DNA of 63,429 bases from Flavobacteriales bacterium (GTDB lineage Bacteria > Bacteroidota > Bacteroidia > UBA10329): contig JAIPBJ010000010.1 of the NCBI GenBank assembly GCA_021739625.1, positions 1-63,429 of the forward strand. The letters run 5' to 3'. Below are positions 25,197 to 34,123 of this stretch, in pieces. The stretch's first letter is position 1; every line of letters starts with the position of its first letter. The translations under genes and the position numbers were made by a program. The notes beneath the pieces are model-generated. The model searched no databases. It was not told the origin of the DNA and was given only the letters and a program-made list of their open reading frames with translations.

Positions 25197-25970
25197 ATGA
25201 GAGGATGGATAGCCATACTGACCATTTTGCTTTCCGTGGGCTTTGCACAGGCACAGGATTCGGGTTTCTCCGCATCGCGAAAGGACTCGGCCATGGGCAT
25301 GCCATTGCTGCGCATCTCCTACTCCGTTCAGGTGCCGATGGGCGGTGATCTTGGCGACCGATTCGGTGTGGCTCATCACATCGGTGGTTCATTCGGCTTC
25401 AAGACCCGGAGCAATTGGCTCTTCACCCTGGGGGGATTCTATGTGTTCGGTGATGATGTGAAGGGACAGGACAAACTTCTGGATGAACTGCTCACTCCGG
25501 ACAACATCATCATTGCCGAGAACGGTGGCCCTGCGCTTGTCAACATCGGACAGGCAGGATACTCCATCGGGCTGCAGGTGGGGAAGATCATCCCATTCTT
25601 GCGGCCCAACAAGAACAGCGGCCCATTGTTTAGCATCGGTGCGGCATTCATGGAGCATTGGGTCTCCTATGGTGTCGAGGGGAATGCCATCCCCCAATTG
25701 CGTGGAGATTACATCAAAGGCTACGACCGTCTCACCAATGGCATTGTGATCGATCAGTTCATCGGCTACCATTATCAGGGCGACACGCGTATGCTCAATT
25801 TTTATGCGGGCTTCGAGTTCTCGCAGGGCTTCATGGGCAACCGAAGGAACTACGATATCCCCGAGCAGAGGAAGATAGATGCCAAGCTCACCTACTTTCA
25901 ATTCGGATTCCGGGTGGGCTGGATGCTGCCGTTCTATAAGCGCGACCAGAACGAGTACTACTACAATTGA
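25197..25970 (+). CDS. Secreted outer-membrane beta-barrel protein
   Basis: 257 residues. MRGWIAILTILLSVGFAQAQ is a signal peptide. The mature protein alternates amphipathic strands (IGGSFGFKTRSNWLFTLGGFYVF, GYSIGLQVGKIIPF, MLNFYAGFEFSQGF, YFQFGFRVGWMLPFY) as in small outer-membrane barrels of Bacteroidota. No conserved domain recognised. It precedes the Kdo transferase by 13 bases and is probably cotranscribed, which suggests an outer-membrane biogenesis context (inference). Confidence 0.75.
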   Translation: MRGWIAILTILLSVGFAQAQDSGFSASRKDSAMGMPLLRISYSVQVPMGGDLGDRFGVAHHIGGSFGFKTRSNWLFTLGGFYVFGDDVKGQDKLLDELLTPDNIIIAENGGPALVNIGQAGYSIGLQVGKIIPFLRPNKNSGPLFSIGAAFMEHWVSYGVEGNAIPQLRGDYIKGYDRLTNGIVIDQFIGYHYQGDTRMLNFYAGFEFSQGFMGNRRNYDIPEQRKIDAKLTYFQFGFRVGWMLPFYKRDQNEYYYN

Positions 25971-25983
25971 CCTCGGTGGTTCA

Positions 25984-27177
25984 GTGTACGACCTGCTCAT
26001 ACATATCTATCAGTTTGCTGTGCGCATCGCGGCCCTTTGGAATGAGAAGGCCCGATTGTGGGTGCAGGGAAGGGAGGAACTCATCGGGAGCATTGAGAGT
26101 GAACTGACCCCGTTCGGTGGCCGCACCATTTGGGTTCATTGTGCATCGCTCGGTGAATTTGAAATGGCCCGACCTATTATGGAGGGGCTGCGGTCATACA
26201 CCGACCGGCCCCGGATTGTCCTCACTTTCTTTTCGCCATCGGGATATGAGGTGAGGATGGATTATGCAGGGGCCGACCATGTTTTTTACCTGCCGGCCGA
26301 CACCGTACGCAACGCTCAAAGGTTCGTTGATGCAGTGAAGCCTGATGTGGCCATTTTCGTCAAGTATGACCTTTGGTGGAATTTTCTCGCAGCGGCAAAG
26401 TCACGAGGCGCGCGATTATTGCTCATATCAGCCATTTTCAGACCAGGTCAGTATTTCTTCCGTTGGTATGGTTGGCATGGAAGAAGATGCCTCTCCAAAT
26501 TCGACCGGATCTTCACAGTGGACAACGCATCCTGCGACCTGCTGCGCACCATTGGCATCGCCAGTGCCGAGGCTTGCGGTGACACGCGCTACGACCGCGT
26601 GATGCACGTAGCGGAAAATTGGGTGCCATTGCCGGGGCTGGATGTTTTCAAGGGTCAGGACAGGCTGGTGGTCTGTGGCAGCACTTGGACAGAGGATGAG
26701 GCTGTGATCGCCAAAGCCATGGCCGGCTTTGAGGGTCTGAAATGGGCGATAGCGCCACACGAGGTTGCCGAGTCCAATTTGCAAAGGCTTGAGCACCTGT
26801 TCCCGCAGGCGGTCAGGCTTTCAAGATACAGCGGTCAACAGACAGACCTGCTGCTCGTTGATTCCATCGGCCTGCTCAGTCGGATTTATGGTCATGCTGA
26901 TGTGGCATACGTGGGCGGGGGTTTTGGCCGCACCTTGCACAATGTGTTGGAGGCCACCGCCTATGGGCTTCCCGTATTGTTCGGCCCAGACCATGCCACG
27001 TTCCCGGATGCGGGCCGTTTGGTCTATCTCGATCTGGCCTTCAGCATTGGCGATGCCGACCATTTTGTGACCACGTTGGGCAAGGTTCTGGGCGATGATG
27101 CCCGCAAAGCGGCCATCCTGGCGTTCATGCACGAGCGGGAGGGGGCCACCCGCGCCATTCTCTCCTATTTGGCCTGA
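25984..27177 (+). CDS. waaA: 3-deoxy-D-manno-octulosonic acid (Kdo) transferase
   Basis: 397 residues from a GTG 13 bases after the previous stop; no nearer in-frame ATG exists. This GT-B glycosyltransferase adds Kdo to the lipid A precursor at the inner membrane. Visible landmarks: WVHCASLGEFEMARP with the catalytic Glu, FFSPSGYEVRMDYAGADHVFYLPAD, FRPGQYFFRWYG, CGSTW, and the nucleotide-sugar part DSIGLLSRIYGHADVAYVGGGF plus GLPVLFGPDHATF. The first 20 residues are hydrophobic and act as anchor. It is slightly shorter than the usual 410-430 residues. It shows that the organism makes LPS. Confidence 0.93.
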   Translation: MYDLLIHIYQFAVRIAALWNEKARLWVQGREELIGSIESELTPFGGRTIWVHCASLGEFEMARPIMEGLRSYTDRPRIVLTFFSPSGYEVRMDYAGADHVFYLPADTVRNAQRFVDAVKPDVAIFVKYDLWWNFLAAAKSRGARLLLISAIFRPGQYFFRWYGWHGRRCLSKFDRIFTVDNASCDLLRTIGIASAEACGDTRYDRVMHVAENWVPLPGLDVFKGQDRLVVCGSTWTEDEAVIAKAMAGFEGLKWAIAPHEVAESNLQRLEHLFPQAVRLSRYSGQQTDLLLVDSIGLLSRIYGHADVAYVGGGFGRTLHNVLEATAYGLPVLFGPDHATFPDAGRLVYLDLAFSIGDADHFVTTLGKVLGDDARKAAILAFMHEREGATRAILSYLA

Positions 27178-27428
27178 TCCAGTCATTGGGTCAGTAGGTG
27201 ACCCTGTTGGCCGGGACAATTCTTCCGCATATTTCCTGCTTCCCATTACCGCTTCGCTCTGCCTCGTTGCGCGCGGATGCGTTCCCCCCTTGTTCAGACT
27301 TCTCGGTTTTCCAATGGATCCATTTCTAGGATTTGGAAATGGAATGCGGTTTCAAACTTTCATCTTGAAGAATTTATGTTCCCACGATTTACCACCGATT
27401 GATTGGTTCTGAATTCCCATGAATCCAT

Positions 27429-27436
27429 TATTTTTG
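27429..27436 (+). promoter_or_regulatory. -7 promoter box (TATTTTTG) for the dcw cluster
   Basis: TATTTTTG fits TAnnTTTG and lies in the AT-rich stretch about 50 bases before the direct repeats of the putative MraZ operator. The leader to mraZ would be about 115 bases long. Confidence 0.45.
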
Positions 27437-27487
27437 CCTGTAAATTGAAACCTTTAACTGTTCAATTGGTAAAAGTTTTCAACATAA

Positions 27488-27512
27488 GTGGTGTTTAGTG
27501 GTAAACTGTGGC
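27488..27512 (+). promoter_or_regulatory. Putative MraZ operator: three GTGG(T/C) direct repeats at 10-bp period
   Basis: GTGGT at 27488, GTGGT at 27498 and GTGGC at 27508, exactly one helical turn apart, 46 bases before mraZ. MraZ from E. coli is known to bind three TGGGN direct repeats with a 10-bp period in front of its own gene. The architecture is the same here with TGGNN words, so autorepression of the dcw transcript is likely. Confidence 0.65.
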
Positions 27513-27557
27513 TTTCAATCCCGTACTTTACCACCTGAACCCTAACCGTAAGCAGGT

Positions 27558-28028
27558 TTGAACATTACAGGGACATACGAGTGCAAGGCCGACTCCAAGG
27601 GTCGCCTGATGCTGCCTTCGCCTTTGAAGAAGCAGCTGACGGCCACGCTTGACGAGGGATTCGTGCTGAAGCGCAGTGTGTTCGCGAACTGTTTGGAGCT
27701 GTATCCGATGGGCGAATGGAACCGCGCCATGCAGACTGTGAACGGCCTCAACCGTTTCGTCCGTAAGAACGTGGACTTCATCCGGCTCTTTACGGCCGGG
27801 GTTCGGATCATTGAGATGGACGGCACGGGCCGCATCCTGATTCCCAAAGAACTCACTGAGGTGGCAGGCATCCGTTCGGATGTCGTTCTGGCATCGGCCG
27901 GCAGCTACCTCGAAGTTTGGGACAAGGTGCGCTACGAAGCGGTGCTCAATGATCCTCAGGTGGACTTTGCCAAGTTGGCAGAGGATGTAATGGGAAACAT
28001 TGATGCCGCAGGTGATGTCATACCATGA
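27558..28028 (+). CDS. mraZ: Transcriptional regulator MraZ
   Basis: 156 residues with two SpoVT/AbrB-like halves: GTYECKADSKGRLMLPSPLKK at the start and VRIIEMDGTGRILIPKELTE in the middle. The ring-shaped oligomer binds repeats in front of the dcw operon. The start is TTG (LNITGTYECK...), since no ATG lies upstream in frame before the operator and the family begins with a similar xIGEYECKxD. Its last 14 bases overlap rsmH, so it is coupled to the rest of the cluster. Confidence 0.93.
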   Translation: MNITGTYECKADSKGRLMLPSPLKKQLTATLDEGFVLKRSVFANCLELYPMGEWNRAMQTVNGLNRFVRKNVDFIRLFTAGVRIIEMDGTGRILIPKELTEVAGIRSDVVLASAGSYLEVWDKVRYEAVLNDPQVDFAKLAEDVMGNIDAAGDVIP

Positions 28029-28914
28029 GCCAGTGCTCCTTCGGGAGTGCATCGAAGGCCTGAATATCAGGCCTGAAGGCACGTACGTGGATGTGACGTT
28101 CGGTGGTGGTGGCCATTCCCGTGAGATTCTCAGCGCCCTCGGCCCCAAGGGCCGTCTCATCGCCTTCGATCAGGACAGTGACGCTCAGGCCAATGCCATC
28201 GGGGATCCGCGCTTCACGCTTGTTCCTCACAATTTCCGCTACATCCGCAATTTTCTGAAGCTGCACAAGGCCATTCCTGTGGACGGCATCTTGGCCGACC
28301 TCGGCATTAGCAGCCACCAGATCGATGCGGGTGAACGCGGTTTCAGCACCCGGCTCAGTGGCCCGCTGGACATGCGGATGAACACGGCAGGAGTGGTTAC
28401 GGCCGCAGACATCATCAATACTTGGTCGGCCGAGGAGCTTTCACGCATCTTCCGAGAGCATGCCGACCTCAACGAGGGTTGGAAACTTGCCAAGGCCATC
28501 GTGGCCCAGCGCGAATCGCACCCTTTTGCCACGGTGGAGGAGCTGCGGGCCATCTGCGAACGATTTGCCCAGCGCGGCAAGGAGAACAGCTTCCTTTCAA
28601 GGGTCTTTCAGGCCATTCGCATCGCAGTGAATGATGAGCTGAACGCACTCCGCGAAATGCTGACGCGGACCCCCGACCTGCTGGCCGAGGGCGGCAGACT
28701 TGTGGTCATCAGCTACCACTCGCTGGAGGACAGGATGGTGAAAGACCTGATTCGCAGCGGCAACGTGGACGGCAAGTTGGAGAAGGATTTCTACGGGAAT
28801 CTGCTCACCTCGCTCAAAGCCGTGAACCGCAGCCCCATTGTGCCGACCGAGGAGGAGTTGGCGCGGAATCCGAGGTCGAGAAGTGCCAAACTCCGAATAG
28901 CCGAGCGGATCTGA
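28015..28914 (+). CDS. rsmH: 16S rRNA (cytosine(1402)-N(4))-methyltransferase
   Basis: 299 residues, the typical RsmH/MraW length. It opens MSYHEPVLLRECIEGLN and has the SAM motif VDVTFGGGGHSREIL, the DLGISSHQID block with GERGFS, the GPLDMRM motif and SYHSLEDRMVKD near the end. It methylates C1402 of 16S rRNA in the decoding centre. The ATG at 28015 gives the canonical N-terminus; an earlier ATG 15 bases upstream only adds MMPQV. Overlaps mraZ and ftsL. Confidence 0.97.
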   Translation: MSYHEPVLLRECIEGLNIRPEGTYVDVTFGGGGHSREILSALGPKGRLIAFDQDSDAQANAIGDPRFTLVPHNFRYIRNFLKLHKAIPVDGILADLGISSHQIDAGERGFSTRLSGPLDMRMNTAGVVTAADIINTWSAEELSRIFREHADLNEGWKLAKAIVAQRESHPFATVEELRAICERFAQRGKENSFLSRVFQAIRIAVNDELNALREMLTRTPDLLAEGGRLVVISYHSLEDRMVKDLIRSGNVDGKLEKDFYGNLLTSLKAVNRSPIVPTEEELARNPRSRSAKLRIAERI

Positions 28915-29282
28915 TGAAAGAGAAAGAAGTCAACGGCATCTCAGGGGCGGCCATCGTCAAGCGCATCATCGGTGTGCTGGACGGCAGTTTTCTGACACGC
29001 GACACGATGGTAAACAACCTGCACTTCCTGTTCTATCTATTCGGGTTGGGAATCCTCTACATCGCCAATAGCCATTATGCCGAGAAAACGGTCATCCTGA
29101 CCAACCGCATGGAGAAGGAAGTGAAGGAACTGCGTTCGGACTACATCGCCACGCGTTCCGAACTGATGTTCGCCAGCAAGCAGAGCGAAGTGGCCAAAGC
29201 CGTGCAGTCGATGGGCATCTACGAAAGCCGTACGCCCCCGAAGAAGATAGTGGTGACGAAAAGGGAAATGATCGAAGAATAG
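28914..29282 (+). CDS. ftsL: FtsL-like cell division protein
   Basis: 122 residues. A basic N-terminus, one membrane helix (LHFLFYLFGLGILYIANSHYAEK) and a periplasmic coiled-coil region (TNRMEKEVKELRSDYIATRSELMFASKQSEVAKAV) match the Bacteroidota FtsL type; the position between rsmH and ftsI is diagnostic. It would form the FtsQLB-like bridge that activates FtsWI. The start overlaps the rsmH stop (TGATG). It is longer at the N-terminus than the gammaproteobacterial protein, as usual for the phylum. Confidence 0.88.
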   Translation: MKEKEVNGISGAAIVKRIIGVLDGSFLTRDTMVNNLHFLFYLFGLGILYIANSHYAEKTVILTNRMEKEVKELRSDYIATRSELMFASKQSEVAKAVQSMGIYESRTPPKKIVVTKREMIEE

Positions 29283-29297
29283 TTCAAAGTTCAAATC

Positions 29298-31403
29298 TTG
29301 AAAGAGCGGAGCGAAATAAGGAAACGGGTTTATCTGGCATACGGCCTGATGTGCCTTTTCGCGCTCGCCATTGTGGGACAGGTGGCGAATATCCAGTTTG
29401 TGGAAGGCGAGGAATGGCGTGGCAAGGCGCAGACCCAGACCACCCGCTTCGAGACCATAGAGGCCACACGTGGCAACATTTTCGCAGAGGATGGCAGTCT
29501 GCTTGCCACTTCCAAACCCATCTATGAAGTGCGATGGGATGCGAGTGTCCCGACCATTACAAATGGGCTTTTCAACGACAGCATCGATGCGTTGGCGGCA
29601 GGTCTGTCACGCATTTTCAACGGCCGCAGCCGTGAATCATGGAAACGTGAACTGACGCAGGCCCGCAATAGCGGTTCACGCTACCATCTGATCAAAAGGA
29701 ATATAGAGCACGCAGAATTGAAAAAACTGCGAAGCCTACCGCTCTTCAACAAAGGGCAATACAAAGGAGGTCTTGTAATCATTCAAAAAAGCCGCAGGGC
29801 CAAACCGTTCCGCGAGCTGGCATCGCGCACCATCGGGTTTGACCGACCCGGTTTCAGTGTTGGGATTGAAGGTGCATACTCGCAAGAACTGGGCGGAGTG
29901 AACGGTAAACGCCTCATGCAGAAGATTGCAGGTGGGGTGTGGAAACCACTGAATGACGAGAGCGAAATAGAGCCAGAAGAGGGCATGGACCTCGTCACAA
30001 GCATCGACATCAACATACAGGACGTGGCAGAGGCCGCACTGGAGACACAGCTTCGCAAGAGTGGTGCAGAGTCCGGGTGCGCGGTACTGATGGAGGTGGA
30101 GACGGGCTACATCAAGGCGATCGCCAACCTCACTCTTCAAGCTGACGGCAGCTACCGTGAGACCTACAACTATGCGTTGGGTGCGGCCACCGAGCCAGGT
30201 TCCACATTCAAGTTGGCGAGCATCATCTGCCTGTTGGAGGATGGGCACATCGCTCTCACCGACACAGTGGATATCGAAGGCGGGATTCTCAAGTTCTACG
30301 ACCGCACCATGCGCGATAGCAAGACCGGTGTCTACGACCGTATCACCATCGCCAAGGCATTCGAAATTTCGAGCAATGTGGGGATCTCGAAGCTCGTGGA
30401 TCAGTACTACCGAAAGAATCCGAGCGCTTTTGTAGGCCGCATCCGCAAGATGAAACTCGACCAGCCGCTCGGCACTGAGATTCCCGGAGAAGGAAAACCG
30501 TTCATCAAGGATCCGAAGGATGCCACATGGTCGGGCGTGTCCCTGCCGTGGATGAGCATTGGCTATGAGATGCTGATGACCCCGATGCAGATGCTGAGTC
30601 TCTACAATGCAGTGGCCAACGATGGTAAAATGGTGAAACCGCGCTTTGTCAAGGCCATCAAGAGGCATGGCCTTGTGCAGAGGGAATTCGATACGGAGGT
30701 GATTGAAGCGAAGATCTGTTCCAATGGCACTTTGAAAGCAGTCCGTGGCCTGCTCGAAGGCGTGGTAGAACATGGTACGGCCAGCAACCTTCGCCATGCA
30801 GCCTATCAGATAGCGGGCAAGACCGGCACGGCACAGGTTGCAGCCGGTGCAGCGGGCTACAAGAAGGGCAAGGTCACCTATCAGGCGTCTTTCGTGGGCT
30901 ATTTTCCAGCAGAGAGTCCGCGCTATAGCTGTGTTGTAGTGGTCAACAATCCCAGCAGTGCGGTCTATTACGGCAATCTGGTCGCGGGTCCGGTATTCAA
31001 AGAGATCAGTGACAAGGTGTATTCGACCCAGCTGAAGATGCATCCTGCGCTGCTTACTGACACTGCCATGCTGGCCTCGCGCGCACCGTCATCCAAAGTG
31101 ACGCGCAATGTGGATCTTCAAAATGCACTCGACAAAGTGGGAGTGCAGACCATCATTGCCGCACCTGATGCCGAATGGGTGGTGGCCCAGTCGCGTCAGG
31201 ATTCGCTGATGCTTGTGGCCCGGACAGTGCAGGAAAACCTGATTCCACGCGTCATCGGCATGGGTGCCAAGGATGCCCTGTTCCTTCTTGAGAATCTTGG
31301 CCTTCATGTGCGCATGATTGGATCGGGCATGGTGCGCAAGCAGTCCATCACTGCAGGCACAAGGGCCACCAAGGGACGTGAAATCATCATCGAATTATCG
31401 TGA
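29298..31403 (+). CDS. ftsI: Penicillin-binding protein (FtsI, transpeptidase) with PASTA domain
   Basis: 701 residues. A cytoplasmic start, a membrane helix (YLAYGLMCLFALAIVGQVANIQF), a PBP dimer domain (about 50-230), a transpeptidase domain with S302-T-F-K305, S358-S-N360 and K508-T-G, and a C-terminal PASTA domain (about 648-701). It cross-links septal peptidoglycan with FtsW. The start is TTG directly after a GTTCAAAGTTCAAATC spacer; the first ATG (codon 18) would cut the membrane helix, so TTG is real. The last bases overlap murE (GTGA). Confidence 0.95.
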   Translation: MKERSEIRKRVYLAYGLMCLFALAIVGQVANIQFVEGEEWRGKAQTQTTRFETIEATRGNIFAEDGSLLATSKPIYEVRWDASVPTITNGLFNDSIDALAAGLSRIFNGRSRESWKRELTQARNSGSRYHLIKRNIEHAELKKLRSLPLFNKGQYKGGLVIIQKSRRAKPFRELASRTIGFDRPGFSVGIEGAYSQELGGVNGKRLMQKIAGGVWKPLNDESEIEPEEGMDLVTSIDINIQDVAEAALETQLRKSGAESGCAVLMEVETGYIKAIANLTLQADGSYRETYNYALGAATEPGSTFKLASIICLLEDGHIALTDTVDIEGGILKFYDRTMRDSKTGVYDRITIAKAFEISSNVGISKLVDQYYRKNPSAFVGRIRKMKLDQPLGTEIPGEGKPFIKDPKDATWSGVSLPWMSIGYEMLMTPMQMLSLYNAVANDGKMVKPRFVKAIKRHGLVQREFDTEVIEAKICSNGTLKAVRGLLEGVVEHGTASNLRHAAYQIAGKTGTAQVAAGAAGYKKGKVTYQASFVGYFPAESPRYSCVVVVNNPSSAVYYGNLVAGPVFKEISDKVYSTQLKMHPALLTDTAMLASRAPSSKVTRNVDLQNALDKVGVQTIIAAPDAEWVVAQSRQDSLMLVARTVQENLIPRVIGMGAKDALFLLENLGLHVRMIGSGMVRKQSITAGTRATKGREIIIELS

Positions 31404-32857
31404 AGCTTCTAAAGGACATACTCTACAAGGCAGGACTGGAAGAGGTCGTTGGCTCCACCAACGTGGCCATCGAGAGCGTGTGCATCGATTCTCGGATGGC
31501 GAAGAAGTTCAGCCTGTTCGTGGCAGTGAGCGGCACGCAGGTGGACGGCCACAAGTTTATCGACAAGGCGATCGGACAGGGCGCGCTTGCCATCGTGTGC
31601 GAGAAACTTCCCTCAGAACTGAAGAAGGACGTGAACTACGTGCAGGTGAAGGACAGCCGCTATGCCGCAGGGGTCATCGCCAGCAATTTCTATGATAATC
31701 CTTCAGAGAAACTGAAACTGGTTGGCGTTACGGGCACCAATGGCAAGACTACCGTTGCCACGCTGCTCTACCAGCTTTTCCGCGACCTCGGCTACAGCGT
31801 GGGGCTGCTCTCCACGGTCCGCAACCTCATCAACGGGAAGGAGGTGGCCGCCACCCACACCACGCCTGACCCTGTAAACCTCAACGCCCTGCTGCAACGC
31901 ATGGTGGAGGCGGGATGCAGCCACGTTTTCATGGAGGTGAGCAGCCATGCCCTGCATCAGCACCGTGTGGCTGGGTTGCGGTTCGATGGCGGCATTTTCA
32001 CCAACATCACCCACGACCACCTCGATTACCACGGCACTTTCAAGGACTACATCGCGGCCAAGAAGATGCTGTTCGACATGCTGCCTGCCAAAGCGTTCGC
32101 GCTGGTGAACATGGACGACCGCAACGGGGACGTGATGGTGCAGAACACCCGTGCCCGCGTGGTGACATACGGTCTCCGCAGCATGGCCGACCGCAAGGCC
32201 AAGGTGCTGGAGAACAACCTCACGGGCCTCGTGCTGAACATGGACGGGCAGGAGGTGATGACGCGGCTCATCGGGTCGTTCAACGCTTACAACCTGCTGG
32301 CGGTGTACACGGCCGCGCTGGAGCTAAAGGAGGAGAAGCTTCAGGTGCTCACCGCCCTCAGCAACCTGCGCCCGCCCGATGGCCGCTTCGAGTTTGTGAA
32401 GGCGGGCAACGGGGTCATGGGCATCGTGGATTACGCCCACACGCCCGATGCGCTGAAGAATGTGCTGGAGACGGTGAACACCCTGCGCGGCAACGGAAAG
32501 CTCATCACCGTGGTGGGCTGCGGTGGCGACCGAGACAAGGCCAAGCGTCCCGAGATGGCCCGCATTGCGGCAGAGGCGAGCGACAAGGTCATCCTCACAT
32601 CCGATAATCCGCGCAGCGAGATGGCAGAGGACATTCTTGACGATATGCGCAAGGGCCTCGACCCGGTGACCATCCGGAAGGCGCTGAGCATCACCGACCG
32701 TGCAGAGGCCATCCGAACCGCCTGCATGTTGGCCTCAGATGGCGACATCATCGTGGTGGCGGGCAAGGGCCACGAGAAGTATCAGGAGATCAGCGGGGTG
32801 AAGTACCCTTTTGATGACCTCGAAGTGCTACGCAACAACCTCAACCTGACCGCCTGA
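31400..32857 (+). CDS. murE: UDP-MurNAc-tripeptide synthetase (meso-DAP type)
   Basis: 485 residues. It adds the third stem-peptide residue in the cytoplasm. The ATP loop TGTNGKTT lies at 111-118, the carbamoylated Lys region is YIAAKK (about K221), and DNPR (402-405) is the signature for meso-diaminopimelate rather than lysine. The start is GTG, overlapping the ftsI stop. It is followed by mraY after three bases. Confidence 0.96.
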   Translation: MKLLKDILYKAGLEEVVGSTNVAIESVCIDSRMAKKFSLFVAVSGTQVDGHKFIDKAIGQGALAIVCEKLPSELKKDVNYVQVKDSRYAAGVIASNFYDNPSEKLKLVGVTGTNGKTTVATLLYQLFRDLGYSVGLLSTVRNLINGKEVAATHTTPDPVNLNALLQRMVEAGCSHVFMEVSSHALHQHRVAGLRFDGGIFTNITHDHLDYHGTFKDYIAAKKMLFDMLPAKAFALVNMDDRNGDVMVQNTRARVVTYGLRSMADRKAKVLENNLTGLVLNMDGQEVMTRLIGSFNAYNLLAVYTAALELKEEKLQVLTALSNLRPPDGRFEFVKAGNGVMGIVDYAHTPDALKNVLETVNTLRGNGKLITVVGCGGDRDKAKRPEMARIAAEASDKVILTSDNPRSEMAEDILDDMRKGLDPVTIRKALSITDRAEAIRTACMLASDGDIIVVAGKGHEKYQEISGVKYPFDDLEVLRNNLNLTA

Positions 32858-32860
32858 GCC

Positions 32861-34123
32861 ATGCTGTATTACCTCTTCCAGTTCCTTGATGCGCAGTTCG
32901 ACATCCCTGGGGCGGGCGTGTTCCAGTACATCTCGTTCCGCGCAGCGATGAGCATCATCACCTCGCTGGTGATCTCGATGCTCATCGGCAAGCGCATCAT
33001 CCAGTACCTGCAACTGAAGCAGGTGGGCGAAATCATCCGCGATCTCGATCTGGAGGGGCAGATGAAGAAGAAGGGCACGCCCACGATGGGCGGCATCATC
33101 ATCCTGGCCAGCATCATCATCCCCGTGCTGCTTTTCGCGCGGCTCGACAACATATATGTGATACTGATGCTGGTGAGCACTGTGTGGCTGGGGGCGATCG
33201 GCTTCGCGGACGACTACATCAAGGTTTTCAAGAAGAACAAAGAAGGATTGGCGGGCCGCTTCAAGGTGCTTGGGCAGGTGGGCCTCGGGATCATAGTGGG
33301 TGCCACGCTTTACATGAACGATTCGGTGCTGGTCAAGAACCGCATCAGCGTTGGTGGGGAAACCGTGGAGGTGAGCGTCAACGGAGAGATGACCGAGATG
33401 ACCACTGCACCTGAGTTCTCTGAGGCAGACCACACGCTCATCACCACCATCCCGTTCGTCAAGAACAACGAGTTCGACTACGCATCGCTGCTCTTCTTCA
33501 TGGGCGACAAGGCGAAGGATTGGGGCTGGCTGGTGTTCATCCCCATCGTCATTTTCATTGTGACGGCCGTGAGCAACGGGGCCAACCTGACGGACGGACT
33601 GGACGGCCTCGCCACGGGCACATCGGCCATCATTGGGGTTACGCTCGCGCTGCTGGCGTGGGTTTCGGGCAACATCATTTTCGCTGACTACCTGAATATC
33701 ATGTATATACCGGGATCGGGCGAGCTGGTGGTCTATATCGCAGCCTTCGTGGGCGCGTGCGTGGGCTTCCTGTGGTACAACCAGTATCCCGCGCAGGTCT
33801 TCATGGGCGACACGGGCAGTCTGGCGCTGGGCGGCATCATCGCGGTGTTCGCCATTATGATTCGCAAGGAGCTGCTTATCCCCATTCTCTGCGGAATCTT
33901 CCTCGCAGAGAATCTTTCTGTGATGGCTCAGGTCAGCTACTTCAAATTCCAGAAACGCAGGCGCGGGATTGAGTATGCGCAGGCCAACCGCCTGTTCCGC
34001 ATGGCTCCGTTGCACCACCATTTCCAGAAACTCGGAATGCACGAGGTGAAGATCGTGGGCCGCTTCTGGATCGTGGGCATCATGCTGGCGGTGCTAACCG
34101 TGGTAACCCTGAAACTGAGATGA
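32861..34123 (+). CDS. mraY: Phospho-N-acetylmuramoyl-pentapeptide transferase
   Basis: 420 residues, ten membrane helices. It transfers phospho-MurNAc-pentapeptide to undecaprenyl phosphate to form lipid I. Conserved acidic and His motifs: [40 protein letters not shown] and the MAPLHHHFQ loop. A periplasmic insertion of about 60 residues ([18 protein letters not shown]... to [10 protein letters not shown]) between helices 4 and 5 is, as I recall, typical of Bacteroidota MraY and explains the greater length. Overlaps murD by four bases. Confidence 0.97.
   Translation: MLYYLFQFLDAQFDIPGAGVFQYISFRAAMSIITSLVISMLIGKRIIQYLQLKQVGEIIRDLDLEGQMKKKGTPTMGGIIILASIIIPVLLFARLDNIYVILMLVSTVWLGAIGFADDYIKVFKKNKEGLAGRFKVLGQVGLGIIVGATLYMNDSVLVKNRISVGGETVEVSVNGEMTEMTTAPEFSEADHTLITTIPFVKNNEFDYASLLFFMGDKAKDWGWLVFIPIVIFIVTAVSNGANLTDGLDGLATGTSAIIGVTLALLAWVSGNIIFADYLNIMYIPGSGELVVYIAAFVGACVGFLWYNQYPAQVFMGDTGSLALGGIIAVFAIMIRKELLIPILCGIFLAENLSVMAQVSYFKFQKRRRGIEYAQANRLFRMAPLHHHFQKLGMHEVKIVGRFWIVGIMLAVLTVVTLKLR

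Larger units (their letters stand above)
27178..27557. other. 380-base leader region of the dcw cluster
   Basis: No gene. The first 120 bases after waaA show no terminator hairpin that I can support. AT content rises strongly after about 27310. The region ends with the mraZ promoter box and the putative MraZ operator annotated separately. Confidence 0.6.

Noticed and set aside
29736-31043. 435-codon open frame antisense to ftsI, and similar ones antisense to mraY, the RND pump and ftsZ
   Set aside because: High third-position GC in the real genes leaves the complementary frame open; no family features.
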